Shown: positions 1-7,342, numbered from the stretch's first letter. The stretch is DNA of 12,659 bases from Boseongicola sp. SB0662_bin_57 (GCA_009839535.1 VXPN01000505.1:1-12659), one strand, 5' to 3'. Program-made: numbers and translations. The notes: a model not told the origin generated them from the letters alone.

Positions 1-830
1 CGCTCTCCCGTCTTCGCATCGAAGAGGTGGCAGTGATCTGTCGAGATGCGGATCGAAACCGTGTCGTCGATTTCGGCGCGATAGTTCTTGCCGGCCTTCA
101 CGGATATCAGGGAGCCGCCGATGCGGACGGACACCATGGTTGCGTCCCCCAGAAGCTCCATCGTGTAGATCGGGGCGTTGATCTGGCCGCCTTCGAAGAC
201 CACCTCTGCATCCTCGGCGCGGAAGCCAAGGGTCAAAGGGCCGTCCGGCGCCGAAAGGCCTTCGATCAATGCGGTTTCGGCCTTGAAGGAACCGCCGGCC
301 ATCTCGCCATCAACAAGGTTCATGGCCGGGTTGCCGATGAGGCTCGCCACGAATGCGTTCGCGGGCTTGTCGTAAGTCCCAGTCGGGGTGCCAACCTGCT
401 GCACGACGCGCTGCCGCTGGCCACCCGACAGTTCCGCCGGCTTGCGGTGCAGGAAGTCATCCAGCTCCGCCATGGCAGAGGCGCGGCGCACCCATTCATC
501 ATGTGTAGCGGGATTGACACCGCGAACCTTCAGAGGAAAGCGGATGTTCTCGTAGACGTTCATGTTGGGGTAGAGCGCGCACGACCGGAACACCATGGCG
601 GCGTCCCGGTCTTTCGGCTCAAGGTCATTGACGACACGGTCGTCAATCGAGATTTCGCCCGACGACGGATCGTCAAGCTCCGCGACCATGCGCATTGTTG
701 CCGTCTTGCCGCAGCCCGAGGGGCCAAGAGGAACGAGAAACTCGCGATCTGCCATTGTCAGATCAAGATCATGTACGCCAGCGAAGCTGCCCCACCGCTT
801 CGAGATATTGCTCAAGACGATTTCGGCCAT
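1..830 (-). pseudogene. Sugar ABC transporter ATPase (MalK/UgpC type), internally deleted; runs off the left edge
   Basis: This would be the cytoplasmic ATPase of a carbohydrate importer of the MalK/UgpC family. The ATG at 830-828 follows a good GGAGGGAG ribosome site. Translation shows Walker A (GPSGCGKT, residues 36-43) and the signature LSGGQ (134-138), and the frame stays open to the window edge (276 codons). After QRQRV (142) the protein jumps directly to VQQVGTP, a motif that in this family lies about 70 residues further on. Walker B, the D-loop and the H-loop histidine are therefore missing; the junction is at about 402-407. The Q-loop is also altered: the usual VFQ-x-YALYP reads VFRSCALYP, with Arg82 in place of Gln. 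The C-terminal TOBE/regulatory domain (PAMNLVDG, GFRAEDAEV) is in frame. The protein could bind but not hydrolyse ATP normally, so I call it a pseudogene. The gap length rests on family knowledge, not on an alignment. Confidence 0.85.
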
Positions 831-913
831 GCTCTCCCTCCCACGGCGGTCGCAGGCAGGACCGCTGCAGATCTTCATGGTAAACTCGGGGTTGGAGATT
901 CGGCAAGCTATTT

Positions 914-929
914 TTGCAAACGTATGCAA
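914..929. promoter_or_regulatory. LacI/GalR-family-like operator upstream of the ABC ATPase gene
   Basis: TTGCAAACGTATGCAA is a 16-bp palindrome centred on CG with a single mismatched pair. The form TTGCAAACGTTTGCAA is typical of LacI/GalR-family operators. It lies about 84 bp upstream of the ATPase start codon, where a sugar-responsive repressor would act. No LacI-type regulator gene is visible in the window. Confidence 0.55.
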
Positions 930-957
930 GAAGTCTTGGAGCTTGAATCAAAATACC

Positions 958-1004
958 ATATATTGATGCTGATGTGCATCATTTGTAGTATTTTCACAAT
1001 ATAT
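958..1004. promoter_or_regulatory. Nested inverted repeats in an AT-rich patch
   Basis: An inner inverted repeat TGATGC-N6-GCATCA (964-981) sits between outer arms ATATATTG (958-965) and CAATATAT (997-1004). The patch is strikingly AT-rich compared with its surroundings and lies between the IS630 remnant and the LacI-like operator. It could be a second regulator site, a promoter region or an old insertion scar. No convincing -35/-10 pair was found. Confidence 0.35.
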
Positions 1005-1080
1005 AGTGCATGAACATGGCCACTGGATCAAGCTCTTGCAATGCCAAGCCAAATAAGCAGTCACGGATCGAAGCGGGTCC

Positions 1081-1640
1081 TTACTTCACGGCGCGGCCCA
1101 CTCTTGCGGTGATCTGCATGATCTCTTTTGAATTGCGGGTGAACCCGTTCCATACTTTTCGACGGTCCCCCTGACATGCTCGGCGCTTTCGAACACGCGG
1201 TTGGCGAAGTGGCGATGCTTCAGGACCGGGAACAGCGTCTCGACGGGGTTCAGCTCCGGACTGCAGGGCGGCAGCCGGAGCAGGGAGACGTTGTCGGGGA
1301 TCTCCAGTTCCCTGGACCGGTGCCAGCCCGCGCCGTTGAGGACGACGAGAGCATGCCTGCCCGCGGGAACCTGCTCCCCGATCTCCCGGAGATGGCGGCT
1401 CATCTCAACGGTGTAGGCCTTCGCGCAGACATGCCCGACCGCGGCTCCGGCTTCGGGACAAGCTGCGGAGAACAGGCATACGTATCCGTAGCGGTGGTCC
1501 CGCACGATGCGCGGTTGGCCACCCATGTGGCGCGTGACCCGGAAGCATTCGCAAAGCCTTGATCCTTGAACAAGTTCCATGCCTCGGCAACATGCAGGAT
1601 CGTACAGTTGCGGATCGACCCTTCAATGTGTCCGGGGTCG
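1081..1640 (-). mobile_element. IS630-family transposase remnant (frameshifted, 5'-truncated, catalytic residue lost)
   Basis: The frame at 1580-1086 encodes the C-terminal half of an IS630/DDE_3 transposase. The landmark VVLDGAGWHRS reads VVLNGAGWHRS (Asn from codon 1337-1335), and PELNPVE carries the last catalytic Glu. The second Asp of the DDE triad is thus replaced by Asn. Near the 3' end the frame shifts: the other frame continues as WNGFTRNSKEIMQ and stops with TAA at 1083-1081. A second frame break lies near 1530-1570, where FKDQG, probably the first-Asp region, is in another frame. The N-terminal DNA-binding half is missing; the remnant stops next to ispD. It cannot encode an active transposase, and no terminal inverted repeats were recognised. 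Confidence 0.75.
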
Positions 1641-1653
1641 GCAGCGCGTCCCG

Positions 1654-2343
1654 TCAATCAAGGCTTGAGAACCCGTCGAGCAGGACCCGCGCACGGGCAA
1701 GATCGTCCGGAGTCGTGACCTTGATGTTGGCCTCGGAGCCCTCGACGACCCGCACATCGAGCCCGGAGGCCCGGGCCACTTCGACATCGTCGGCGGCGTC
1801 GCCCGGGAAGTTCCGGTGCGCGTCCAGGATGCGCTTGAACTTGAACCCCTGCGGCGTTTGCGCGCGCCAGAGATCGTTCCGGGATCGCGCTTCCAGCGCA
1901 ATGCCATCCTTTGCAAGCCAGAGCGCGTCGACGACGGGCAGGGCGGGAAAGGCGCCGTCGTGCCTGTCGAGCGCAGTGATGACCCTTCGGATGATGCCAG
2001 GGGTCACGAACGGTCGGGCCGCATCGTGAATCAGGACCTTTCCCGGCGCCGCCGGGACAAGCGCCTCGAGGCCGGCGCGAACCGACTGCGCGCGGGTTTC
2101 ACCGCCAACGACCGGGTCCATCAGGCGATCCCGATCCACCCCTTCCATCGCCGCGTCATACATCTCGTCGTCTCCATTGCCGATGACGGCCAGAATGCAG
2201 GAAGTCTCCGGGAGGGCGAGGACGCGCTCGATAGTGTGCCTGAGCAGCGCCTTGCCACCCAGGTCGGCGTACTGCTTCGGCACGTCGCCGCCGATGCGCA
2301 CGCCGCGGCCGGCCGCAACGATCAGGAGGGCGGTCGCGGTCAT
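1654..2343 (-). CDS. ispD: 2-C-methyl-D-erythritol 4-phosphate cytidylyltransferase (IspD)
   Basis: IspD transfers CMP from CTP to methylerythritol 4-phosphate in the cytoplasmic MEP pathway of isoprenoid synthesis. The 229-aa protein has the usual length for a stand-alone IspD. Visible landmarks are the nucleotide loop AAGRGVRIGGDVPKQY (10-25), GGETRAQSV (80-88), IHDAARP (105-111), RAQTPQGF (160-167) and NIKVT (206-210), whose Lys matches the conserved C-terminal lysine of the family. I chose the ATG at 2343-2341 because it follows a GTGAGG ribosome site and places the nucleotide loop at the normal distance; the frame extends upstream but has no family sequence there. The start is 4 nt after the upstream dehydrogenase stop, so the two are likely co-translated. 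Many alphaproteobacteria fuse IspD to IspF. No ispF part is present here and the IS630 remnant begins right after the stop, so loss of an F domain is possible. A related polyol-phosphate cytidylyltransferase is a less likely alternative. Confidence 0.85.
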   Translation of the reverse strand: MTATALLIVAAGRGVRIGGDVPKQYADLGGKALLRHTIERVLALPETSCILAVIGNGDDEMYDAAMEGVDRDRLMDPVVGGETRAQSVRAGLEALVPAAPGKVLIHDAARPFVTPGIIRRVITALDRHDGAFPALPVVDALWLAKDGIALEARSRNDLWRAQTPQGFKFKRILDAHRNFPGDAADDVEVARASGLDVRVVEGSEANIKVTTPDDLARARVLLDGFSSLD

Positions 2344-2347
2344 CGCC

Positions 2348-3271
2348 TCACCACTCGAACGGAGGGGCGACATGGCGATCCGCCACAGCCATCGCATCTG
2401 ACACGATGCGCATTGGCGCCAGGTCAACGTCGCTCGACCCAGACGCGATCAGCCCGGCAAGGCATTCGTAGAGCGCATGGTATTCCCGATCCGGACCCGA
2501 CATGGCTTCCTCGCCGTCAATCAGCAGGCGTGCCCCGCCGTCGCTAAGCAGCGCCTCTCCTTCATCCGCATGAATCCTGATGTCCCATTTGGGGGATCCC
2601 TCTTCCAGCCAGTCGAGTTCCACGGACACCTCCGTTCCTTCCGGGTCGTGCAAAGACATCCGCGCAGCGACAGGTGTGTCGCGATTCTCGGGAATCGAAA
2701 GGATGGCTTCGGAAACGACTAAGGTGTGCGGGTGGATTGCCGTGAGGATGGAAAGCGCGTTGATGCCCGGATCGAACACGCCGAAGCCGTCTGCCTCCCA
2801 GATCCAGTCCTGGCCCGGGTGCCAGAACCGAACATCCTCCTTCCAGTCGATTCTCACCTCCCGGACCAGCTTGCCCTTCAGCCAGTCCCTGGTTGCACGC
2901 ACGGCCGCGGCCTCGCGCGAGTGCCAAGATGCAAAGAGAGTCACGCCCGCCTTGTCGGCGAGCGAAGCAAGATTCTGCACCTCCACGAGCGTTGTTCCGG
3001 GCGGCTTTTCCAGCATCACGTGGCATCCGGCCTCGATTGCCAGCTTCGCGTCGGAATAGCGTGCTGCCGGCGGCGTGCACAGCGAAACGCAATCCACTTC
3101 CGGCACGTTCTCGAGAAGGCTCGCCAGGTTGCGGAATGCGGGAATGCCCCCCACCTCGGCGTTTCGACTGGCCGTCGCGACAAGTTCGAATTCGGCATTG
3201 GCTTCGATCGCCGGAATGTGCTGGTCCCGGGCGATCTTGCCGATCCCGACGAGTGCAGTCTTGAGGGCCAA
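2348..3271 (-). CDS. Gfo/Idh/MocA-family sugar 1-dehydrogenase (D-galactose 1-dehydrogenase-like)
   Basis: This family oxidises an aldose (galactose, with possible activity on arabinose or fucose) to its lactone with NAD(P)+ in the cytoplasm, the first step of oxidative sugar catabolism. The 307-aa protein starts with a Rossmann loop VGIGKIA (8-14). It has the family EKP motif (88-90, Lys89 in the active site), then WKEDVRFWHPGQDWIWE (143-159) and FDPGINAL (166-173), which I recall as characteristic of the galactose-dehydrogenase branch. The start is TTG at 3271-3269: AAGGA lies about 7 nt upstream and the Rossmann strand begins at residue 5, whereas the longer upstream ATG would add a tail without family character. 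The stop lies 4 nt before the ispD start. Context (sugar ABC ATPase, LacI-type operator) supports a sugar catabolic role. The exact substrate cannot be read from the sequence. Confidence 0.85.
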   Translation of the reverse strand: MALKTALVGIGKIARDQHIPAIEANAEFELVATASRNAEVGGIPAFRNLASLLENVPEVDCVSLCTPPAARYSDAKLAIEAGCHVMLEKPPGTTLVEVQNLASLADKAGVTLFASWHSREAAAVRATRDWLKGKLVREVRIDWKEDVRFWHPGQDWIWEADGFGVFDPGINALSILTAIHPHTLVVSEAILSIPENRDTPVAARMSLHDPEGTEVSVELDWLEEGSPKWDIRIHADEGEALLSDGGARLLIDGEEAMSGPDREYHALYECLAGLIASGSSDVDLAPMRIVSDAMAVADRHVAPPFEW

Positions 3272-3282
3272 GCGTGGTCCTT

Positions 3283-3480
3283 TCAATTTGGCCTGGGCCG
3301 GCCTGCCTTGACTGTCAGTTTGCCTGGCCCGGCACTCGTGGCGACCATCCTGACGCTGGACTCGATCGCAGCGATGCCGGACGGCGCTTGGAAGAGGATG
3401 ACATCGCCTCCCGCGAGCTACAAGTGGCCCCAGGGATCGGCGATCGTCCCAAGGGTACATTCGGCGCATCTGATTCATGT
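3283..3480 (-). pseudogene. 3' remnant of an unidentified gene upstream of the sugar dehydrogenase
   Basis: One minus frame reads like protein (GGDVILFQAPSG, then GPGKLTVKAG) and ends with TGA at 3285-3283, 11 nt before the TTG start of the dehydrogenase, as expected for the last gene ahead of it in an operon. A TAG at 3420-3418 interrupts the frame, and upstream the reading frame is lost. The ending loosely recalls the Ig-like C-terminal domain of family 2 glycosidases, but I cannot identify it. Confidence 0.3.
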
Positions 3481-3498
3481 CTCCATCTTGGCGCGATT

Positions 3499-3515
3499 CC
3501 CCGTACGTTACGGGG
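3499..3515. repeat. Perfect hairpin CCCCGTA-CGT-TACGGGG adjoining a GGGGTCAGAGAATTC motif
   Basis: A 7-bp perfect stem with a 3-nt loop; its right arm runs directly into GGGGTCAGAGAATTC (3512-3526). No T-run follows on either strand, so it is not a standard terminator. GGGGTCAGAG-type sequences next to hairpins occur at the ends of some IS200-like (REP-type) transposase units. That comparison is from memory, and no such transposase is visible here. Confidence 0.4.
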
Positions 3516-4400
3516 TCAGAGAATTCCTGTTCTTGCCTGGATACCCGATCCTCCTGACCGAACGGGCCAAGCCGGCCAACCAGAACTGGTCGAGCGCCAT
3601 GGCCTGTTCCCGCGGTCGGCCCGGATTCCTCTGGGAGGCCTGCCAGTCACTCCAGTTCAAGTCGGGCGCAACTGGATGGCCGTAATGCTGCCCGGCGAGT
3701 TGTTGGCCGGAACGTTCTCGTCCCCGTACTTCAAGCAGACAATCGGCCCCTCCTCGTGGTGCAAGTTGCCGCGTCGGGTCGGATAGCGACACTTGCCGAC
3801 GATCTTCATGTTCCCTGACTTGTCCGGGGGAAGTATGGGTCCAATCGATCCATGTCACGATCCGTGTGCCTTGCACGCGCCGTACATTCGCATCAAACCG
3901 CACGTCCCTACCAGATGGACCTGCACGCCGAGGCCTTGGGCCTGAAGCACGCGATCACCTGACTTCAATGCAACCAGGCTGAATTCACTGGAGGGTCGGA
4001 AAGGAGTCCTACGCGATTCAAGGGGCCAACGGCTGATTGCAAGGGAGTCAACCTGGCCTTTACATGGCAACATCCGAGATTGGGTCGAATTCCGTATGGC
4101 CAATGACCCGGTTCTGCAGCACCGTCGGCTTCGACAGCGACGGGGAGGCATGGTCCGGACCGCCCGGCAGCGTCACCTCGTTTGGGGGTGCGGTTCTCAT
4201 ATGGCGGAAGCATGATTCCGACGTAGCCTTGAAAACAAGGGCTTCCAGGTTCTGGCACGAAGCCGGAACCATACGTTTTGGCGAATCCCGCGAATCCCGT
4301 TCCCAGTTCCGACGAACTTTCGCGGATTCGCTCTCGGACAGGCTTCGCCAGTTGTTGTCGCGGGGACGCGTCATGGCCACTTCAGCCTTATTTTCAAGGC

Positions 4401-4740
4401 CTACGTGCATGGCACGGTGATTCGTGCGAAAGCGCCGAAATCACGCCATGCGAGAATCGTGCCCTCGTTTGGCGTCAGCGTGGTCTGGTCGACGAGTTCG
4501 TGCGAGAGTGCCTCCCATCCCTGGGGGGCGTCGAACCGGGACGTTCGCCCAGTTGACCGACCGGTCCCCTTCCAAAGCGTTCCGTACTGCAGACGATGCT
4601 GGCCCGATCCGGAATTTCGCTTCTCGCGGCAACCTGATAGCAAAGCGGCGCAGAGTGTGGAAGTGCGGGCCGGGTTTCGCGTGGTGACCATAGCGCTCGA
4701 AGTGCTGGGCATCGAAGGCCGCCGAGGTCAGGGCGGTGAC
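4401..4740 (-). pseudogene. Frame-broken unidentified coding remnant
   Basis: Two minus frames join into one protein-like segment. The first gives FERYGHHAKPGPHFHTL and then DRSVNWANVPVR. The second, picking up about 10 codons later, gives APQGWEALSHELVDQTTL, then TILAWRDFGAFARI, ending at a TAG at 4401-4403. The change of frame near 4535 and the absence of a start suggest a frameshifted gene fragment. The family is not recognised. Confidence 0.3.
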
Positions 4741-4993
4741 GGTGCCGACCACTGCGGAGTCCGTGCGGGCGTGTGCCCGACCCTGGGGCAATGGCCGGCA
4801 TCGGAAAGGATTGGCAGGTCGGTCGGCTGCCTTGCGAAGCCTTGTCGGAACGCAAGGGACCGGACACCGAGGGATGCGCGCGGTCCCACCGGGGTTCCTG
4901 TCGCGCAGCGGGATCGGTCGGCACTCCGGACATGGAGCGTCCGTCGAGGTCACAGGGTTGATTCCCCTTGGTTACGATGCGATTACGGCGGCG

Positions 4994-5094
4994 GAGAGGG
5001 TCAAGAGCCAAGTACGTGAAAGGGTCAAGAAATGCAGGGGTCCCGGATCATGCAGCCAAACGTCCTAACGCCAACATCACGAAAGGGGCAAGAA
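4994..5094. repeat. Three spaced copies of a GARAGGGKCAAGA motif
   Basis: GAGAGGGTCAAGAG (4994-5007), GAAAGGGTCAAGAA (5018-5031) and GAAAGGGGCAAGAA (5081-5094). The first two are 24 bp apart, the same spacing as the IS21-type terminal repeats at the right end of the window, and share the GGGTCAA core with them. They sit at the change from GC-rich DNA to the lower-GC island. They may be a degraded IS end or regulator sites. Confidence 0.4.
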
Positions 5095-5290
5095 GGTCAC
5101 GGGCTGCTGCAGATAGATCTTCGACCAAGCTACAGGCAAGACTTCTGGACGTGAAATCTGGTCAGCTGGATGCCAGGTGGCGCATGCCATGCATCCTTCG
5201 ACGGAGAGCGTCGGCTTGAAAACTGCCAACGCATTTGCGGAGCCAGACTTCGCATGATATCAATCGTCATGAAAAGGGGGATATTCCACC

Positions 5291-6142
5291 GTGTTGCGGC
5301 CTTTGGACGATCACGTAAAGAGTCAATTGACGCAGGGCCTCGCTGACATCGGGGAGATGCTTGCGAGTGATGTGGTCACAATAATCAGCCCAATCGTTCC
5401 AGGGCTGGAACTTCGGTTGCGGCAAGCCATAGAAGGGCTTCAAGAACATAAGAATGTCGTAACCGTCATTTTGGATACGCCTGGCGGAGTTGTCGAGGTC
5501 GTAGATCGAATGGTTAGTGTGCTGCGATCAGTCTATGAGGAGGTGATTGTAATCGTGCCCGATCGTGCCATGTCTGCTGGCACGATTTTGGCATTGAGTG
5601 CAGACAGAATAATGATGGACCGTCTCTCTTGTTTGGGGCCGATTGACCCGCAGATTGAGAGAGATGGCAAGTTGGTCCCGGCATTGTCTTACTTGAATCA
5701 ATTCGAGAGGCTGAACGAGAAGGCACAAAACGGGCAATTGACTACGGCAGAATATGCGCTGCTGAACAAGCTGGACTTGGGAGAATTGTACCAGTTCGAT
5801 CAAGCGAGGGAGTTATCAATCGATCTCCTTATTCGGTGGCTGACGCAATACAAGTTCAAGAATTGGGTTACGACGGAAACAAGGGGAAAGGTGGTTTCAA
5901 AGAGCATGAAGATTGAACGAGCGCGTGAGATTGCAGCATTGTTGAATGACCCGGAGAAGTGGCACTCCCATGGGCGCGCAATTGATGCTAGAACACTACG
6001 TGAAGAAGTGAATCTGAAGATTGACAGTTTCGAAGAAGATGTGGGTTTGTACAAGGCCGTTAGAGAATACTTCGAGTTACTACGTGACTACATGCATCAA
6101 GGAGATCTCATCTCCTTCGTTCACACAAGGGAGTACTTCTAA
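5291..6142 (+). CDS. SDH_sah-family serine protease (ClpP/SppA-like fold)
   Basis: The 283-aa protein matches the SDH_sah ('serine dehydrogenase proteinase', PF01972) type, a ClpP/crotonase-fold serine peptidase group related to SppA. Visible motifs are DTPGG (62-66), the oxyanion-side glycine turn seen in ClpP and SppA; DRAMSAGT (91-98), with Ser95 as the predicted nucleophile; SCLGPIDPQ shortly after it; and a C-terminal HSHGRAID segment typical of the family's end. There is no signal peptide or membrane segment, so it should be cytoplasmic, unlike SppA. The start is GTG at 5291 after an AGGGGG ribosome site 10 nt upstream; TTG at 5294 is an alternative. A 66-aa gene begins 1 nt after the stop. 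The gene is clearly lower in GC than the DNA to its left, suggesting transfer. The physiological target is unknown; a defence or stress role is inferred only from the SIR2 and OLD genes downstream. Confidence 0.85.
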   Translation: MLRPLDDHVKSQLTQGLADIGEMLASDVVTIISPIVPGLELRLRQAIEGLQEHKNVVTVILDTPGGVVEVVDRMVSVLRSVYEEVIVIVPDRAMSAGTILALSADRIMMDRLSCLGPIDPQIERDGKLVPALSYLNQFERLNEKAQNGQLTTAEYALLNKLDLGELYQFDQARELSIDLLIRWLTQYKFKNWVTTETRGKVVSKSMKIERAREIAALLNDPEKWHSHGRAIDARTLREEVNLKIDSFEEDVGLYKAVREYFELLRDYMHQGDLISFVHTREYF

Positions 6143-6143
6143 A

Positions 6144-6344
6144 ATGAGCGGAACAAAACGGATCTCGAGGCTGCCAGACGATGAAATTTTGAAACGCAAC
6201 AAAAAGATTGATTCCAAGTTAGTCAGTGCACAGGTCAATCTGGAGCGCCGACTTAAGGGACTTGGTGTGGAAGTCAAGCCAGAATTCAAGGTGGAGCCGC
6301 CTTTAGGGCGGGGAAAGATGCGATTGTTCAGCCGTAACTTTTGA
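6144..6344 (+). CDS. 66-aa basic protein, partner of the SDH_sah protease (unknown function)
   Basis: The ATG at 6144 lies 1 nt after the protease stop and 10 nt after an AAGGGAG ribosome site inside the protease's last codons, so the two are very likely translated together. The product is Lys/Arg-rich, with a predicted helical middle (IDSKLVSAQVNLERRLKGL) and a basic, Pro/Gly-containing tail ending RLFSRNF. No signal peptide, membrane segment or known domain is visible. Plausible roles are adaptor, inhibitor or substrate of the protease, but none is shown by the sequence. The frame is open further upstream inside the protease gene (from 6021), but the internal ATG with its ribosome site is the better start. 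Confidence 0.6.
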   Translation: MSGTKRISRLPDDEILKRNKKIDSKLVSAQVNLERRLKGLGVEVKPEFKVEPPLGRGKMRLFSRNF

Positions 6345-6352
6345 CTTCATCA

Positions 6353-6366
6353 GCTCATGGATGAGC
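6353..6366. terminator. Weak hairpin after the protease/66-aa pair
   Basis: GCTCAT-GG-ATGAGC, a perfect 6-bp inverted repeat, starts 8 nt after the stop of the 66-aa gene. There is no downstream T-run, so it could be a weak terminator or an mRNA 3'-end stabiliser. Its position supports ending the two-gene unit here. Confidence 0.3.
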
Positions 6367-7342
6367 ATTGTCGCGGATTTGCATGCATCGTTGGAGGTCT
6401 TCGGCCATGAATCTTGGGGCTCCGAAGAAAAGGGCCTAGTGATGGGGAGGGAATTGCGAGAGATCTCCTGGCAGTTGTTTCGACTCCTCCAGAAATGGAG
6501 CTAGCGGCAAAAGACCTCAAATTCCACTGCACATTCATCGTATCCTGGAGACCGAAAACCTCTTCGGACCATTGTGCGGAGCGCGAACTTCATCGTCAAG
6601 ATCCTTTGAATTCAGGGGAGATTCGATTTTGTCAACTTTGCCAGCCAGCATGCGCTTGGCCCAAGTTCAGGAAATATGGCCGGCCCCCAATCGGTATACC
6701 AGAGAATCTACCTCAAAATCGGCCGGCCAGCCGTTTCCAGATGGATTTCGGACTCCTTGCATGGAATTGTGGCGGGCACTCCGAATATTCTGGGTGACGC
6801 CAGCCGTATGTTTCTTGCGATACCGATATGAGCCCTTCCGACCTGCAGGCTATGTGTGGGTGGACGGGACATCCTGTAGGTGGGGACTAACGGCAATCTC
6901 AGGATGACGGAAGTGACGAGCTTGCGCACCTGGACGTCTTGGCCGGGGCTAGAGGCGTCGAGCGGCTCCGGGCAGGGAAGACGTTTCGCGAGCAGGCGGT
7001 CGGGGAACTGCACCTGCTACGCCGGATGATGGAGATGGCAGGGCCGCTGAAAAGTGCAGGGCTCGGTGGCGCTCCACCAGGCGTCTCGGCACCGAAGTCA
7101 CGAAACCAAAAAAGGAAGTGGAGTCATGTGGACTTCATGCCGCACACGAGATGCCGCGCACTGGCAGCATGTTGACATCAGGCGCATAGGGCACAACAAC
7201 GACGGGCGTCGCGACCGTCGTTCGATAGAACCTTCAACGCAACGCTAGATGATGGGGAAGGTGATCAAGAGCAGGACTGTGGTTGAAAAGTTAGGATCCA
7301 AGCGGCAGCGGGAATGTCACGTAATGCACGAACACCTACTTT
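6367..7342. other. About 1 kb between the protease and SIR2 modules, no convincing gene
   Basis: Short open frames overlap here without ribosome sites or recognisable families. The most protein-like is a plus frame open from 6610 to a TGA at 6829-6831 (contains YLKIGRPAVSRWISDSLHG), which lacks a start and follows an in-frame stop. Another at 6939-7175 contains ELHLLRRMMEMAGPLKSAG. Both may be remnants of decayed genes. No tRNA, CRISPR array or clear promoter was found. Confidence 0.4.

Larger units (their letters stand above)
3481..5215. other. About 1.7 kb GC-rich stretch without an intact gene
   Basis: Both strands carry several open frames of 60-200 codons, but none shows a recognisable family, and protein-like segments jump between frames. 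One example is the small minus frame starting MKIVGKCRYPTRRGN near 3810, which stops after about 50 codons. I read the stretch as decayed genes, mostly on the minus strand, continuing the sugar locus. It also holds a perfect hairpin (3499-3515), a frame-broken fragment (4401-4740) and short spaced repeats (4994-5094). No RNA gene was recognised. Confidence 0.5.

Noticed and set aside
27..1013. Long plus-strand frame (328 codons)
   Set aside because: It is antisense to the ABC ATPase gene, whose minus-strand frame shows clear Walker A and LSGGQ motifs; no domain is visible on the plus strand.
1816..2547. Plus-strand frame of 243 codons
   Set aside because: Antisense shadow of ispD and the dehydrogenase 3' end; it has no recognisable motif.
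2726..3685. Plus-strand frame of 319 codons
   Set aside because: Mostly antisense to the sugar dehydrogenase; explained by high GC content.
4405..5019. Plus-strand frame of 204 codons
   Set aside because: No ribosome site or family signature; the minus strand carries more protein-like segments in the same place.
5200..5290. Possible promoter for the protease (TTGAAA at 5216, TGATAT at 5255)
   Set aside because: The spacing between the two elements is far too long for a sigma-70 promoter.
6361..6504. 47-codon plus frame starting MSIVADLHASLEVFGH
   Set aside because: Overlaps the hairpin after the protease pair, lacks a ribosome site and has no known match; too short to support.
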